Shown: positions 53,686 through 61,999, numbered from the stretch's first letter. The stretch: DNA of 64,000 nucleotides from Solibacillus sp. FSL K6-1523 (GCF_038005225.1 NZ_JBBOSU010000001.1:794001-858000); one strand, 5' to 3'. Translations and numbers: made by a program. The notes: generated by a model not told the origin, from the sequence alone.

Positions 53686-53769
53686 TTTGCGGGGGGACGC
53701 TCTATGCGTTGAGAAGGTTAAAACCTGACTCTTGGAACCTGTTCAGTTAACACTGGCGTAGGGAGCAAA
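53686..53769 (+). promoter_or_regulatory. TPP riboswitch 1 (THI box)
   Basis: Conserved parts in order: GGGGGG, CGTTGAGAAGG, AACCTG, GAACCTGTTCAG, ACTGGCGTAGGGA. P1 is TTTGC (53686-53690) with GCAAA (53765-53769). It is followed by its own terminator. TPP-bound riboswitches stop transcription of thiamine genes. The gap 53519-53685 shows no gene. Confidence 0.92.
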
Positions 53770-53808
53770 GTACATAGCGATTCGTCTATTTCGCATTTTT
53801 TTGTACAT

Positions 53809-53841
53809 GAGCTCTCCTTTATGGGGAGCTTTTTGTTTTTC
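53809..53841 (+). terminator. Terminator of TPP riboswitch 1
   Basis: GAGCTCTCC and GGGGAGCT arms with T-run. In the TPP-bound state this should end transcription before the second riboswitch. Confidence 0.8.
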
Positions 53842-53854
53842 CAAGTAAATATTT

Positions 53855-53987
53855 AACTTGATTCAGAAGGGTTTCAAACCCCAACTGAATCAAGTTAAGC
53901 CCCCGGCGGATGTCACAGATTTTTTTAGGGTGTTTTTCGAGCGAACTCGAAAAAATCTGGACGCAATTACGCCGAGGCGTAATTGAT
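53855..53987 (-). repeat. Modular palindromic element, copy R11
   Basis: Right to left: T at 53964-53985, core hairpin (TTTTTCGAGC with an ACTCGAAAAA arm), GATGTCACAG, palindrome C at 53855-53896 (AACTTGATTCAG/CTGAATCAAGTT). It separates two almost identical TPP riboswitches; T touches the second one. Confidence 0.92.
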
Positions 53988-53988
53988 T

Positions 53989-54118
53989 TTAGCGGGGGGA
54001 CGCTCTATGCGTTGAGAAGGTTAAAACCTGACCCTTAGAACCTGTTCAGTTAATACTGGCGTAGGGAGCAATGAGTAAGACGCTTCTTTGCTATACGCAT
54101 ATGGAAGCGTTTTTTTGT
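53989..54118 (+). promoter_or_regulatory. TPP riboswitch 2 with terminator
   Basis: Aptamer 53991-54072 nearly repeats riboswitch 1; the few changes include CTCTTGG to CCCTTAG and GTTAACACT to GTTAATACT. P1 is weaker: AGC versus GCAATG, only two clean pairs, because the left strand starts at the R11 edge. Terminator ACGCTTC/GAAGCGT (54080-54110) and seven T follow before tenA. Confidence 0.9.
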
Positions 54119-54147
54119 TCTTATGCCTACCACAAGGAGGAAGAATG

Positions 54148-54831
54148 ATGACATTTTGTGATGAGGTAAGAAAAGAAACAGATTTATATTGGGAAGGGAG
54201 TTTTGAGCATCCATTTGTGAAAGGGCTTGTGGATGGGACGCTTCCAATTGAAAAATTCAAATATTATATGATGCAAGACGCGTATTATTTAAAGCATTAC
54301 ACAAAAGTACTAGCAATTGCGGCTTCAAAGGCGGAGCAGAGTGATGACATTGCATATTATTTAGATATGGCGCGCTTTATTCACGAAGGAGAGCTGGAGT
54401 TGCACCGGACAGTCTTTGCTGAACTAGCTGTATCTGAAGAGGAGTTAGAAGCATTTGAGCCTGCACCTGCTGCGTATAATTATGTGAGTCATATGTATAA
54501 TGCTGCACATAATGGAGATGTTGCAGAGGCGTTTGCAGCGATGTTTCCATGTCCTTGGTTATATCAGGAAATTGGTGAGAAATATAAAGATGCCAAACCA
54601 GGTGTGAAGTTATATGAAGATTGGATTGCGATGTATAGCGCGGATGATTTTAAAGCGACAATTGACTTCCAAAAAGCGTTAATGGACCGCTATGTAAAAG
54701 AACAGCCTGAAAAAATAGCTATTTTTAAAGCACATTTTGTGAAAAGCTGTTATTACGAATGGAAATTTTGGGAAATGCCTTGGACGTTAGAAAATTGGGA
54801 AAATGAGGTCGCGCAATATGACTATGCATAA
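54148..54831 (+). CDS. tenA: Aminopyrimidine aminohydrolase TenA (thiaminase II)
   Basis: 227 residues. Converts aminomethyl-HMP from degraded thiamine to HMP. Family motifs: YWEGSFEHPFVKGLVDGTL-like start, FKYYMMQDAYYL, and the active-site Cys in MFPCPWLYQEIGE (about 134); a late glutamate lies in CYYEWKFWEMPW. AAGGAGG is seven bases before ATG 54148 (ATG 54145 also possible). The upstream extension to 54088 crosses the riboswitch terminator and is not used. First gene of the salvage operon. Confidence 0.92.
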   Translation: MTFCDEVRKETDLYWEGSFEHPFVKGLVDGTLPIEKFKYYMMQDAYYLKHYTKVLAIAASKAEQSDDIAYYLDMARFIHEGELELHRTVFAELAVSEEELEAFEPAPAAYNYVSHMYNAAHNGDVAEAFAAMFPCPWLYQEIGEKYKDAKPGVKLYEDWIAMYSADDFKATIDFQKALMDRYVKEQPEKIAIFKAHFVKSCYYEWKFWEMPWTLENWENEVAQYDYA

Positions 54832-55573
54832 AATTCACCTGAAAAAACCGCTCGTTCACTGTATAACGAATTATGTGGTCGCCAATTTTACAGCGAATGG
54901 CTTGTTGGCAATTGGCGCTTCACCTGTCATGGCAGATGATAAGGATGAAGTGGCGGAAATGGTCGCAATGGCAGATACCCTGTTAATTAATATCGGGACT
55001 ATCAATACATGGACGTTTGAAGCGATGTTGATTGCTGGGAAAAAGGCGAATGAGTTAAATATTCCGATTGTACTTGATCCAGTAGGGGGTGGAGCTACAG
55101 TATTCCGAAAAAAGATTGTTCAGCAATTGCTTGAGCAAATCCGTTTTGATGCAATCCGCTGTAATGTAGGTGAACTGGCAGCAATCGCGGGGGTTCAGTG
55201 GGAGTCAAAAGGTGTCGACAGTGGAGAAGGGACCATGGATACGGTTGCAGTTGCGATGCAAGTAGCAAAAAAGTGGAATACAACTGTTATTGCCACAGGA
55301 GAAACGGATGTTGTGACGGATGGTCATGTAGTAGAGCAAATTAATGGCGGCGATGCACGAATCACGCAAATTACAGGGTCTGGTTGTTTACTAAGTGCTA
55401 TTTGTAGTGCGGCATTAAGTGTTGAAGGGGATCAAATAACAAATTTACAGCAAGTTTTACAGCAATATAAACAAATAGCGGCAGAGGCCAGTAGTGAAGC
55501 GCAGTATATGGGTTCGATACAAGTGAATGTTTTAAATGGCCTTGAAAAATCCGCATTGAGGGAGCAACTATGA
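54818..55573 (+). CDS. thiM: Hydroxyethylthiazole kinase
   Basis: 251 residues. Phosphorylates the thiazole moiety for salvage. Motifs: PLVHCITNYVVANFTANGLLA, GASPVMADD, DPVGGGAT and ITGSGCLLSA with the catalytic cysteine region. ATG 54818 with GAGGTC overlaps the end of tenA by 14 bases; thiD overlaps its end by four. Confidence 0.93.
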   Translation: MTMHKIHLKKPLVHCITNYVVANFTANGLLAIGASPVMADDKDEVAEMVAMADTLLINIGTINTWTFEAMLIAGKKANELNIPIVLDPVGGGATVFRKKIVQQLLEQIRFDAIRCNVGELAAIAGVQWESKGVDSGEGTMDTVAVAMQVAKKWNTTVIATGETDVVTDGHVVEQINGGDARITQITGSGCLLSAICSAALSVEGDQITNLQQVLQQYKQIAAEASSEAQYMGSIQVNVLNGLEKSALREQL

Positions 55574-56394
55574 ATATTGTGATGACGATTGCAGGTTCCG
55601 ATAGTAGTGGCGGAGCAGGTATACAAGCGGATTTGAAAACGTTTCAAGAGCTCGGTGTATACGGAACGACGGTTATTACGGCTTTAACTGCTCAAAACAC
55701 ATTAGGTGTGTCGAGTATTTTTCCAGCGACGCCTGATTTTATCCAAGCTCAAATGGAGGCTGTATTTGCAGATTTATCTGTAACTGCGCTAAAAACGGGG
55801 ATGTTATTTTCCGCAGATATTATTGATTCGGTTGCAGAAGTTTTACAGCAAATGGACGTACAGCTCGTCGTTGATCCAGTGATGATTGCAAAGGGCGGTG
55901 CGAGTTTATTACAGCAGGAAGCGGTAGAAGCACTTAAGACGAAACTAATTCCGTTAGCAACTGTGTTGACACCTAATATTCCAGAGGCAGAAGTCCTTAC
56001 AGGTAGGATGATTTCGACGCCAGCGGATATACAAGGGGCAGCCGAGGAAATTTTACAGCTCGGTGTGCAATGCGTAGTGATGAAAGGTGGTCATTTAGAA
56101 GGTGAGGATGCAGTAGATACGGTATTTCTCCAAGATGACTCAACCTTTTCATTGAGCAGTGAGCGAATTCAAACACGGCATACACATGGTACTGGTTGTA
56201 CGTTTTCTGCGGCAGTAACTGCTTTTTTAGGGAAAGGCTATGCTGTGCGGGATGCAATTATAGAGGCGAAACGATTTATTCAGGCTGCCATTGAAAATTC
56301 ATTAAATATAGGTAATGGAAACGGACCGACCAATCATTTTGCCTATAAGCAAGTATCAGCGAAAAGTGAGGTACAGCTTGTTGAAACGACATGA
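55570..56394 (+). CDS. thiD: HMP/HMP-phosphate kinase ThiD
   Basis: 274 residues, ribokinase fold. Phosphorylates hydroxymethylpyrimidine twice. Motifs: IAGSDSSGGAGIQADLKTF, VVDPVMIAKGGA, LTPNIPEAEVL and HGTGCTFSAAV with the anion hole. Start ATG 55570 overlaps thiM; end overlaps thiE by about 14 bases. Uses HMP from TenA. Confidence 0.93.
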   Translation: MNIVMTIAGSDSSGGAGIQADLKTFQELGVYGTTVITALTAQNTLGVSSIFPATPDFIQAQMEAVFADLSVTALKTGMLFSADIIDSVAEVLQQMDVQLVVDPVMIAKGGASLLQQEAVEALKTKLIPLATVLTPNIPEAEVLTGRMISTPADIQGAAEEILQLGVQCVVMKGGHLEGEDAVDTVFLQDDSTFSLSSERIQTRHTHGTGCTFSAAVTAFLGKGYAVRDAIIEAKRFIQAAIENSLNIGNGNGPTNHFAYKQVSAKSEVQLVETT

Positions 56395-57025
56395 ATTAGA
56401 TGTGTATTTTATTATGGGGACAATCAATTGCACTGGAGACCCTCTTGTTATTTTAGAGAAAGCATTACAAGCAGGCATTACAATGTTTCAGCTACGCGAA
56501 AAAGGTGAAGGCGCATTAACGGGACTAGCGCTCGAACAATTCGCCAAAAGCTGCCAAAAATTATGTCGACAATATAATGTGCCATTTATCGTTAATGACC
56601 ATGTCGAATTGGCGCTGGAAATGAATGCGGATGGCGTCCATATAGGGCAGGATGATACGGACTTAGCGCAAATTCGGACATTATTCCCTGGGAAATGTAT
56701 CGGTGTATCTGTTCATTCAATGGAAGAAATGGATGCTGCCGTAACGGGTGGTGCCGATTATGTTGGCATAGGACCGATTTTCGAAACGACTTCTAAGCTA
56801 GATGCGAAAAATGCGGCAGGTGTTACGTTTTTAACGCAAGCAAGAGAGGCATATCCATCATATCCAATTGTAGCAATTGGTGGGATTACGACGGGGGATG
56901 CTCCCGAAGTTCGCGCGGCAGGAGCTGATGGAGTAGCTGTGATTTCGGTTATTTGTCAAAGCACCAACATAATGGCGACGGTGAAAGCATTGAAGAATCA
57001 TTCGATAAGTTTAAATTTGAATTAA
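56381..57025 (+). CDS. thiE: Thiamine-phosphate synthase
   Basis: About 214 residues, TIM barrel. Joins HMP-PP and HET-P to thiamine phosphate. Motifs: QLREKGEGALT, VNDHVELALEMNADGVHIGQ, GVSVHSMEEMDAA, GPIFETTSK, VAIGGI. Start TTG 56381 (nine bases after GTGAGG) or TTG 56378; frame extends further up through thiD. Last gene of the operon tenA-thiM-thiD-thiE, which is a salvage set with no thiazole synthesis genes here. Confidence 0.92.
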   Translation: MKRHELDVYFIMGTINCTGDPLVILEKALQAGITMFQLREKGEGALTGLALEQFAKSCQKLCRQYNVPFIVNDHVELALEMNADGVHIGQDDTDLAQIRTLFPGKCIGVSVHSMEEMDAAVTGGADYVGIGPIFETTSKLDAKNAAGVTFLTQAREAYPSYPIVAIGGITTGDAPEVRAAGADGVAVISVICQSTNIMATVKALKNHSISLNLN

Positions 57026-57050
57026 TAGTTATATTTTGAATGCATAAGTT

Positions 57051-57094
57051 TAAGAAGCGTTTTCGTCATGTATGATGAAAACGCTTCTTATTTT
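57051..57094 (+). terminator. Terminator of the thiamine operon
   Basis: TAAGAAGCGTTTTC and GAAAACGCTTCTTA arms, with inner GTCAT/GATG pairing, and a run of seven T. Confidence 0.9.
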
Positions 57095-57171
57095 TTTAGC
57101 GTATTAATTAGGTCACAGTAAATTGTAAGCGATATAATTAAGCGAATGTATTAGTAGGTAGGAGGAATAGA

Positions 57172-57606
57172 ATGTTAAAAAAAGCTACTTTAGAAGATAT
57201 TACAACCGTTGCAGAACTTGCGGTTGCGTTATGGCCAGATAATGATATGGCGGAATTGGCTGAAGAAATGAAAACAATCATTATGCAGTCAGATGCAATG
57301 ATTATGTTAGCCTATAACGAACGAAAAGCGATTGGTTTTGCGCAATGTCAAATCCGCAATGATTACGTGGAAGGTACAAGTACAAGCCCAGTTGGTTATT
57401 TAGAAGGTGTTTATGTAAAAGATGCATTCCGCAAACAAGGGCTAGCAAGAAAATTAATCGTTGCTTGTGAGCAATGGGCAAAAGGACAAGGGTGTAGTGA
57501 ATTTGCGAGTGACTGTGAACTGCACAATGAAGAAAGTCTCGCGATGCATATTCGTTTAGGATTTATAGAAGCGAACCGCATTATTTGTTTTACTAAACAA
57601 CTTTAA
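57172..57606 (+). CDS. AAC(6')-like aminoglycoside acetyltransferase
   Basis: 144-residue GNAT protein. Layout and motifs match the chromosomal AAC(6')-I group: ALWPDNDMAEL, IGFAQCQIRNDYVEGTSTSP, YLEGVYVKDAFRKQGLARKL (acetyl-CoA loop), CSEFASDCELHNEESLAMH, and an end RIICFTKQL. It might acetylate aminoglycosides at the 6' amine; the natural substrate is not known. GGAGGA precedes the ATG. Own terminator. Confidence 0.8.
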   Translation: MLKKATLEDITTVAELAVALWPDNDMAELAEEMKTIIMQSDAMIMLAYNERKAIGFAQCQIRNDYVEGTSTSPVGYLEGVYVKDAFRKQGLARKLIVACEQWAKGQGCSEFASDCELHNEESLAMHIRLGFIEANRIICFTKQL

Positions 57607-57619
57607 AATTTCATATCTT

Positions 57620-57668
57620 CCCCTGTATAAACGGAGTGTGTTAAGCCTTTATACAGGGGTTTTTATTT
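57620..57668 (+). terminator. Terminator of the AAC(6')-like gene
   Basis: CCCCTGTATAAA and TTTATACAGGGG perfect arms then TTTTTA. Confidence 0.88.
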
Positions 57669-57796
57669 TTATGAATCTGATTTGAAATGGAAATTCACCC
57701 TAAATTATGGTGATAATATAAAGTAATTGGAAAAAAGTTGAATCGAAATCCAAAAACTCGGAGTCTAATAGGTGAAAGGGGGCGGCGCGTATCGTA

Positions 57797-58354
57797 ATGA
57801 TCCATACAAGTTTAGTTGAAAAAGCACAGCAAGGGGACGAGCAATCCTTTTATGAACTCATCGAACCTTTGCAAAATCAACTTTACCGAATCGCGTATGT
57901 GTATGTCCAAAATGAAGATGATGCTGTTGATATATTTCAACAATCGGTGATCCGTGCATATGAAGCATTACCAAAATTAAAGGAACCGCAATACTTCACA
58001 ACTTGGATGACCCGCATCGTTATTAATTGCAGTAAAACATACATAGAGAAAACAAAGCATACACAATTAACCGAGCCGCAACAATTTGACTCATATGCAG
58101 CGGTTGAGCAATCTTCTAATGTCGAGGAAGGAATTGATTTGTGGCAAGCATTATCCCAATTAGAAGAAAAATATAAAACTGCTTTGCTGCTTCGTTTTTA
58201 TCAAGATTATACAGTGAAAGAAATTTCATTAATTTTAGAACTGCCTGAAGGTACGGTGAAAACAAATATTCGCAGGGGGTTACAGCGTTTGCGACAATTA
58301 TTAAAGGGGGCTTACATAGATGAATGGGTTCAATCCGTTGAAGGAAATCATTGA
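57797..58354 (+). CDS. ECF sigma factor
   Basis: 185 residues. Region 2 (YRIAYVYVQNEDDAVDIFQ, then AYEALPKLKEPQYFTTWMTRIV) and region 4 (LLLRFYQDYTVKEISLILELPEGTVKTNIRRGLQRLR) are both complete. ATG 57797 lies after AAAGGGGGCG with a longish gap. Its end overlaps the next gene by 35 bases, as is usual between a sigma factor and its anti-sigma factor; here that neighbour is an ABC ATPase with an anti-sigma-like start. Confidence 0.9.
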   Translation: MIHTSLVEKAQQGDEQSFYELIEPLQNQLYRIAYVYVQNEDDAVDIFQQSVIRAYEALPKLKEPQYFTTWMTRIVINCSKTYIEKTKHTQLTEPQQFDSYAAVEQSSNVEEGIDLWQALSQLEEKYKTALLLRFYQDYTVKEISLILELPEGTVKTNIRRGLQRLRQLLKGAYIDEWVQSVEGNH

Positions 58355-59132
58355 AAAAATTCCAGTTCCACAATCGAGGTTAACAGAAGTTTTGCGTATT
58401 GAAGGCATGTCGAAAGTGTTTAAGCAAAAGGAACATAAAGTCAATGCGTTGAGAAATGTCCATTGCACCATTTATCAAGGGGAAATGGTTGCCATTATGG
58501 GAACAAGCGGCTCAGGGAAAAGTACGCTCCTTAATATGATTAGCGCAATTGATGAACCGACTGAAGGTACACTCTTTTTATTTGGTGAAGAAGCGAATGC
58601 CATTTATAAAGAGCCGCGCGCATCCAATTTCCGCAAAGAAAATATCGGTTTTATTTTTCAGTCGTTTCATTTATTAAAAGATTTAAATGTCGAGGACAAT
58701 ATTGCACTACCGCTTATATTAAATGATATTCCGAGTAAGGAAATTAAAGTGCGGGTTGAGGAAACGATGCAACAATTGGGCATTTACAATTGGCGCAAGC
58801 ATCGTCCACATGAACTATCAGGAGGGCAAAAGCAACGGGTAGCGATTGCACGCGCCATTATTACGAAGCCACCAATTTTACTTGCAGATGAGCCAACTGG
58901 TGCGCTCGATGTGAATACAACGGACGATATTTTGCGCTTGCTTGTTGATATTCAAAGCGCTGGGCAAACGATTTTACTCGTAACACATGATCCGTATGTT
59001 GCGACGTATGCGAATCGCGTGCTGTTTTTCCATGACGGTGCCATTGTGGATTCCTATCAAAATGAACAAACAGAGGCTGATTTAGATGCGATTCTTGCTA
59101 AATTTAAGGTTGTATCAAGAGGTGAACATTAA
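58320..59132 (+). CDS. ABC transporter ATPase with anti-sigma-like N-terminal leftover
   Basis: 270 residues. Residues 24-270 are an ATPase of the MacB/LolD type: IMGTSGSGKSTLLNM (Walker A), LSGGQKQRVAIARAI, LLADEPTGALD. The first 20 residues, MNGFNPLKEIIEKIPVP, are not part of that domain and look like the start of an ECF anti-sigma factor; ATG 58320 has AAGGGGG upstream. So the anti-sigma gene seems deleted down to a stub fused in frame. The permease begins in the stop codon. Confidence 0.87.
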   Translation: MNGFNPLKEIIEKIPVPQSRLTEVLRIEGMSKVFKQKEHKVNALRNVHCTIYQGEMVAIMGTSGSGKSTLLNMISAIDEPTEGTLFLFGEEANAIYKEPRASNFRKENIGFIFQSFHLLKDLNVEDNIALPLILNDIPSKEIKVRVEETMQQLGIYNWRKHRPHELSGGQKQRVAIARAIITKPPILLADEPTGALDVNTTDDILRLLVDIQSAGQTILLVTHDPYVATYANRVLFFHDGAIVDSYQNEQTEADLDAILAKFKVVSRGEH

Positions 59133-61597
59133 TGTTTAACTTAAAAGCAATTGCCTTTAAATTATTTCGCGCGGCGACAACGCAAATCGTCACAAGTATA
59201 AGTATTATTGCCGTTTCGGTGTGCTTAATTATGACGATGTCGATGTATATTTGGAATGGTAAAGCGCAAATGGAAGAGGAAATGCAAGCGTTACTTGGCG
59301 ATGCAGAAATGTTCGTTGGCTATAATCCCGATCAAGAACAATGGGTGACTGCCGACCAAGTTGCTGCGATAGAAATGATGGAAGGTGTAACAGGTGTATC
59401 ACCTATACTGTTAGCGCATACGAATGTGGAGGGACAATTGCCGTTTGTTTATACGGTCGGAGTGGAAGATGATGCACTCGTAAAAAGTCGTTATAATTTT
59501 GAAGAAAATATACAGGCAAATGAAGTCGTCATTTCTCAAAAAATCGCCAAGCTTTTCAAGAAAGAAGTAGGCGACACAATCGACATTGAATTCGAGCCGT
59601 ATATCGTGAAAGAAATATTAACACCGCTACCTGGTGGCTCGGAAGTGGAAATGGCCATCTTTGCAAATAATACAGTAAAAAAGTGGTTGTCGGCAACGGA
59701 ACAGGATGTCGGCAAATATGCACTGATTGATCTGCATAAAAGTGCTTCACCTGAATATATTACAGAGCTCTTAACGAATTTAGATAGCGAGCTACGCATT
59801 GATATCGTCAATGAATACGATTTCGTTAAAAGGAATTTTCAAGCTTTAGCGATTTTCATGATTGTGTTATCGGTTTTTGTATTGTTAATTACGTCGGTAT
59901 TATTAATGTCGACATTCCAGCTCGTGTTATTTAAATTAAAGGAACAGCTCACGGTATTACGTGCGCTCGGTGCGACGACAAAACAAGTGGGGCAAATTGT
60001 ACAAGCGCAACTCATGGCGATTTTATCGATTGGCTTAGCATTTGGGGTTCTATTTAGTTTAGCTGTCATTAAATTATGGCTGCCATTTCTTGTGGATAAA
60101 ATGCAATTACCCCCAGCACGAACGGAATTTCCGATTTGGTTAGCGCTCGTCATTGCAGCTGCTCTTTTTGTTGTCCTGTTTGGAATTATACAAAGACAAG
60201 TGCAAAAAAGCATGCGTTTATTGCCATTGCAAATTATGACGGACAATCATGATACGGAATTGCGCTTTACAAAGGGAAAACTTTTCGTAATTGGAAGCGT
60301 CGCAGTTATCGCGTTACTTTGCATTTTAACGGGGCTCGTTGGAGGGAATTCTGGGGAAAGTGCACTACAAATATTGATTGGTAGCATACTCATCACGTTA
60401 ATTATTTTGTATTTGATGCCGTATTTATTCAGTATGCTATTAAAAGTTGGGTTACAGCCAGTAAGAATGCTATTCGGTAAAGAGGCGTATTTAGCATGTC
60501 AGCAATTAATGCCGCAAGTTCGAAAAAATATGCCGATTGTATTAAGCATTATTGGATTGATGGTCATCCTTATTTTTGGCACGACGTTGTTTAAAAGTAC
60601 AAAAGAGAATGAGAAGGATTATATTGCTTATTTATACGAAGCCCCTGTAGCAATCAAAAATGATTTATCGGATCCGACGTTTACGAATGATATTGTAAAG
60701 GAAATTGAAGCGTTACCTTCAGTTGACTATGCCTATGCAAGGAGCAGTTACGCATCTTCAGAATTGTATTTGAATGGTGGATGGAACTCTATTACTTCCC
60801 AAGCAGTTGACATGGAGCAGTTAATCGAACGTGGAGAAATACCTGAAATAGCAGGTTCAGTAGATGAGGGGATTATTGTCACAACGGATTTTGCGAAATC
60901 AGAAGGAATAGCTATTGGCGACGAAATTCCGTTAGGTGTATATAATTTTGACCTACAGCAAGTTGAAGAAATTGCACCTTCAAAAGTGGTGGGGATTATT
61001 GAACCGAAAAATACGCATAGTGATGTGTATTTTGACTGGTCATCTGAAATTGTTCAATTACCTCCGTCTATTCACCTCCGAGATATTATGGTGCAAACTT
61101 CGGATATCGAGCAAACATTAAGTGAACTAAGCTTTCTACATGAGCGATGGCCGGCGTTGGCATTTTCAGACTATGACACATATACTGCGGAAATTGAACA
61201 GGTGTATTACCAACGTTGGAGCTTACTTATGGGTGTATTAATTGTGCTTGTAGTAGCCACTTGTTTAGGGGTCATTCAAACATTGCTCCATACGGTTTAT
61301 GGCAAACGCACAGATTATGCAATCCAGCGTTTAATCGGGCTTACACCCAATGGGCTCATGAAGCTTATTTTATCGCAAGTGTTGTCATTCGTTTTATACG
61401 GGCTCGCTGTAGGTACACTTATTGGATTGGCATTTACGAAATTATTAGCACTCGTTGATCAAGGCTCGCCAATTCTCTTTGATTTTAGAATATTGCTTGG
61501 CGTGAGCGCATTCTTTTTATTTGCGGTCATCGTTATTTTTAGTGTACAAGGTTATTGGATTAGTAGAAAAACGTTGGCAAATGAATTAGTGGAGTAA
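59132..61597 (+). CDS. FtsX-like ABC permease (MacB/BceB type)
   Basis: 821 residues. Two FtsX units: helix at about 15-35, then an outer domain, a three-helix bundle (about 240-350), a second unit with helix at about 465, outer domain, and a final three-helix bundle (about 690-815). Such permeases act with the ATPase in lipoprotein, antibiotic or peptide handling. It is the second gene of the ATPase-permease pair and is likely controlled by the ECF sigma factor in front. Confidence 0.88.
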   Translation: MFNLKAIAFKLFRAATTQIVTSISIIAVSVCLIMTMSMYIWNGKAQMEEEMQALLGDAEMFVGYNPDQEQWVTADQVAAIEMMEGVTGVSPILLAHTNVEGQLPFVYTVGVEDDALVKSRYNFEENIQANEVVISQKIAKLFKKEVGDTIDIEFEPYIVKEILTPLPGGSEVEMAIFANNTVKKWLSATEQDVGKYALIDLHKSASPEYITELLTNLDSELRIDIVNEYDFVKRNFQALAIFMIVLSVFVLLITSVLLMSTFQLVLFKLKEQLTVLRALGATTKQVGQIVQAQLMAILSIGLAFGVLFSLAVIKLWLPFLVDKMQLPPARTEFPIWLALVIAAALFVVLFGIIQRQVQKSMRLLPLQIMTDNHDTELRFTKGKLFVIGSVAVIALLCILTGLVGGNSGESALQILIGSILITLIILYLMPYLFSMLLKVGLQPVRMLFGKEAYLACQQLMPQVRKNMPIVLSIIGLMVILIFGTTLFKSTKENEKDYIAYLYEAPVAIKNDLSDPTFTNDIVKEIEALPSVDYAYARSSYASSELYLNGGWNSITSQAVDMEQLIERGEIPEIAGSVDEGIIVTTDFAKSEGIAIGDEIPLGVYNFDLQQVEEIAPSKVVGIIEPKNTHSDVYFDWSSEIVQLPPSIHLRDIMVQTSDIEQTLSELSFLHERWPALAFSDYDTYTAEIEQVYYQRWSLLMGVLIVLVVATCLGVIQTLLHTVYGKRTDYAIQRLIGLTPNGLMKLILSQVLSFVLYGLAVGTLIGLAFTKLLALVDQGSPILFDFRILLGVSAFFLFAVIVIFSVQGYWISRKTLANELVE

Positions 61598-61603
61598 TAT
61601 AGG

Positions 61604-61641
61604 CAGGATGTTTCGATTGTATTGGAGCATCCTGTTTTTTG
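61604..61641 (+). terminator. Terminator of the sigma-ABC operon
   Basis: CAGGATG and CATCCTG arms with TTTTTTG, about 7 bases after the permease stop. Confidence 0.8.
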
Positions 61642-61755
61642 TTATGTTTTATATAAATTCAACGACGCTTTGGGAACTATCCTGAAAATAAAATCCATAA
61701 ATAAACATTTATGATATAATTTATAAAATAAATCTAACGAGAAGGAGGGGGATTT

Positions 61756-61943
61756 ATGAGTTTTTATCGAAGAAGATTTTGGGTAATACTTTAATCTTTT
61801 GGATACTATTCATTTTATTAGGACCAATTGGATTTTATTTAGTTTTTATGGAACATGATTCAAAAGGTTTTTATTTTTTAATTTTAATGTGTGGTTTAAT
61901 GATTCTTTTTGAAAGTGTTATATTTAAAAAATATAACAGATAA
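61756..61943 (+). pseudogene. Frameshifted small membrane protein
   Basis: ATG 61756 has a strong site (AAGGAGGGGG) but reads only MSFYRRRFWVIL before a stop. Another frame, open from TTG 61779, gives about 54 residues with two helices (TLIFWILFILLGPIGFYLVF and FLILMCGLMILFESVIF). A one- or two-base loss near 61775-61790 could have split one gene. If TTG is used, it is still translatable. Confidence 0.4.
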
Positions 61944-61967
61944 ATAAAACATCCATAATTTTATTAC

Positions 61968-61999
61968 TCATAACGTATACAAAACAAATCTAAATAACG
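61968..61999 (+). repeat. Short spacer repeat, copy a
   Basis: CATAACGTATACAAAAC, then AAATCTAAATAACGC. Same TAACGTATACAAAA core as copies b and c, but without the leading AACGGGTG part. Lies between the small membrane gene and the next one. Confidence 0.6.

Noticed and set aside
1590-53987. Dispersed palindromic repeats as a CRISPR array
   Set aside because: Copies lie kilobases apart, vary in length and orientation, and no cas genes are present.
53686-54072. Tandem TPP riboswitches as an assembly error
   Set aside because: The two copies differ at several positions, have different terminators and are separated by distinct sequence.
54088-54147. N-terminal extension of TenA
   Set aside because: It lies in the riboswitch terminator, has no ribosome binding site and is absent from the known protein form.
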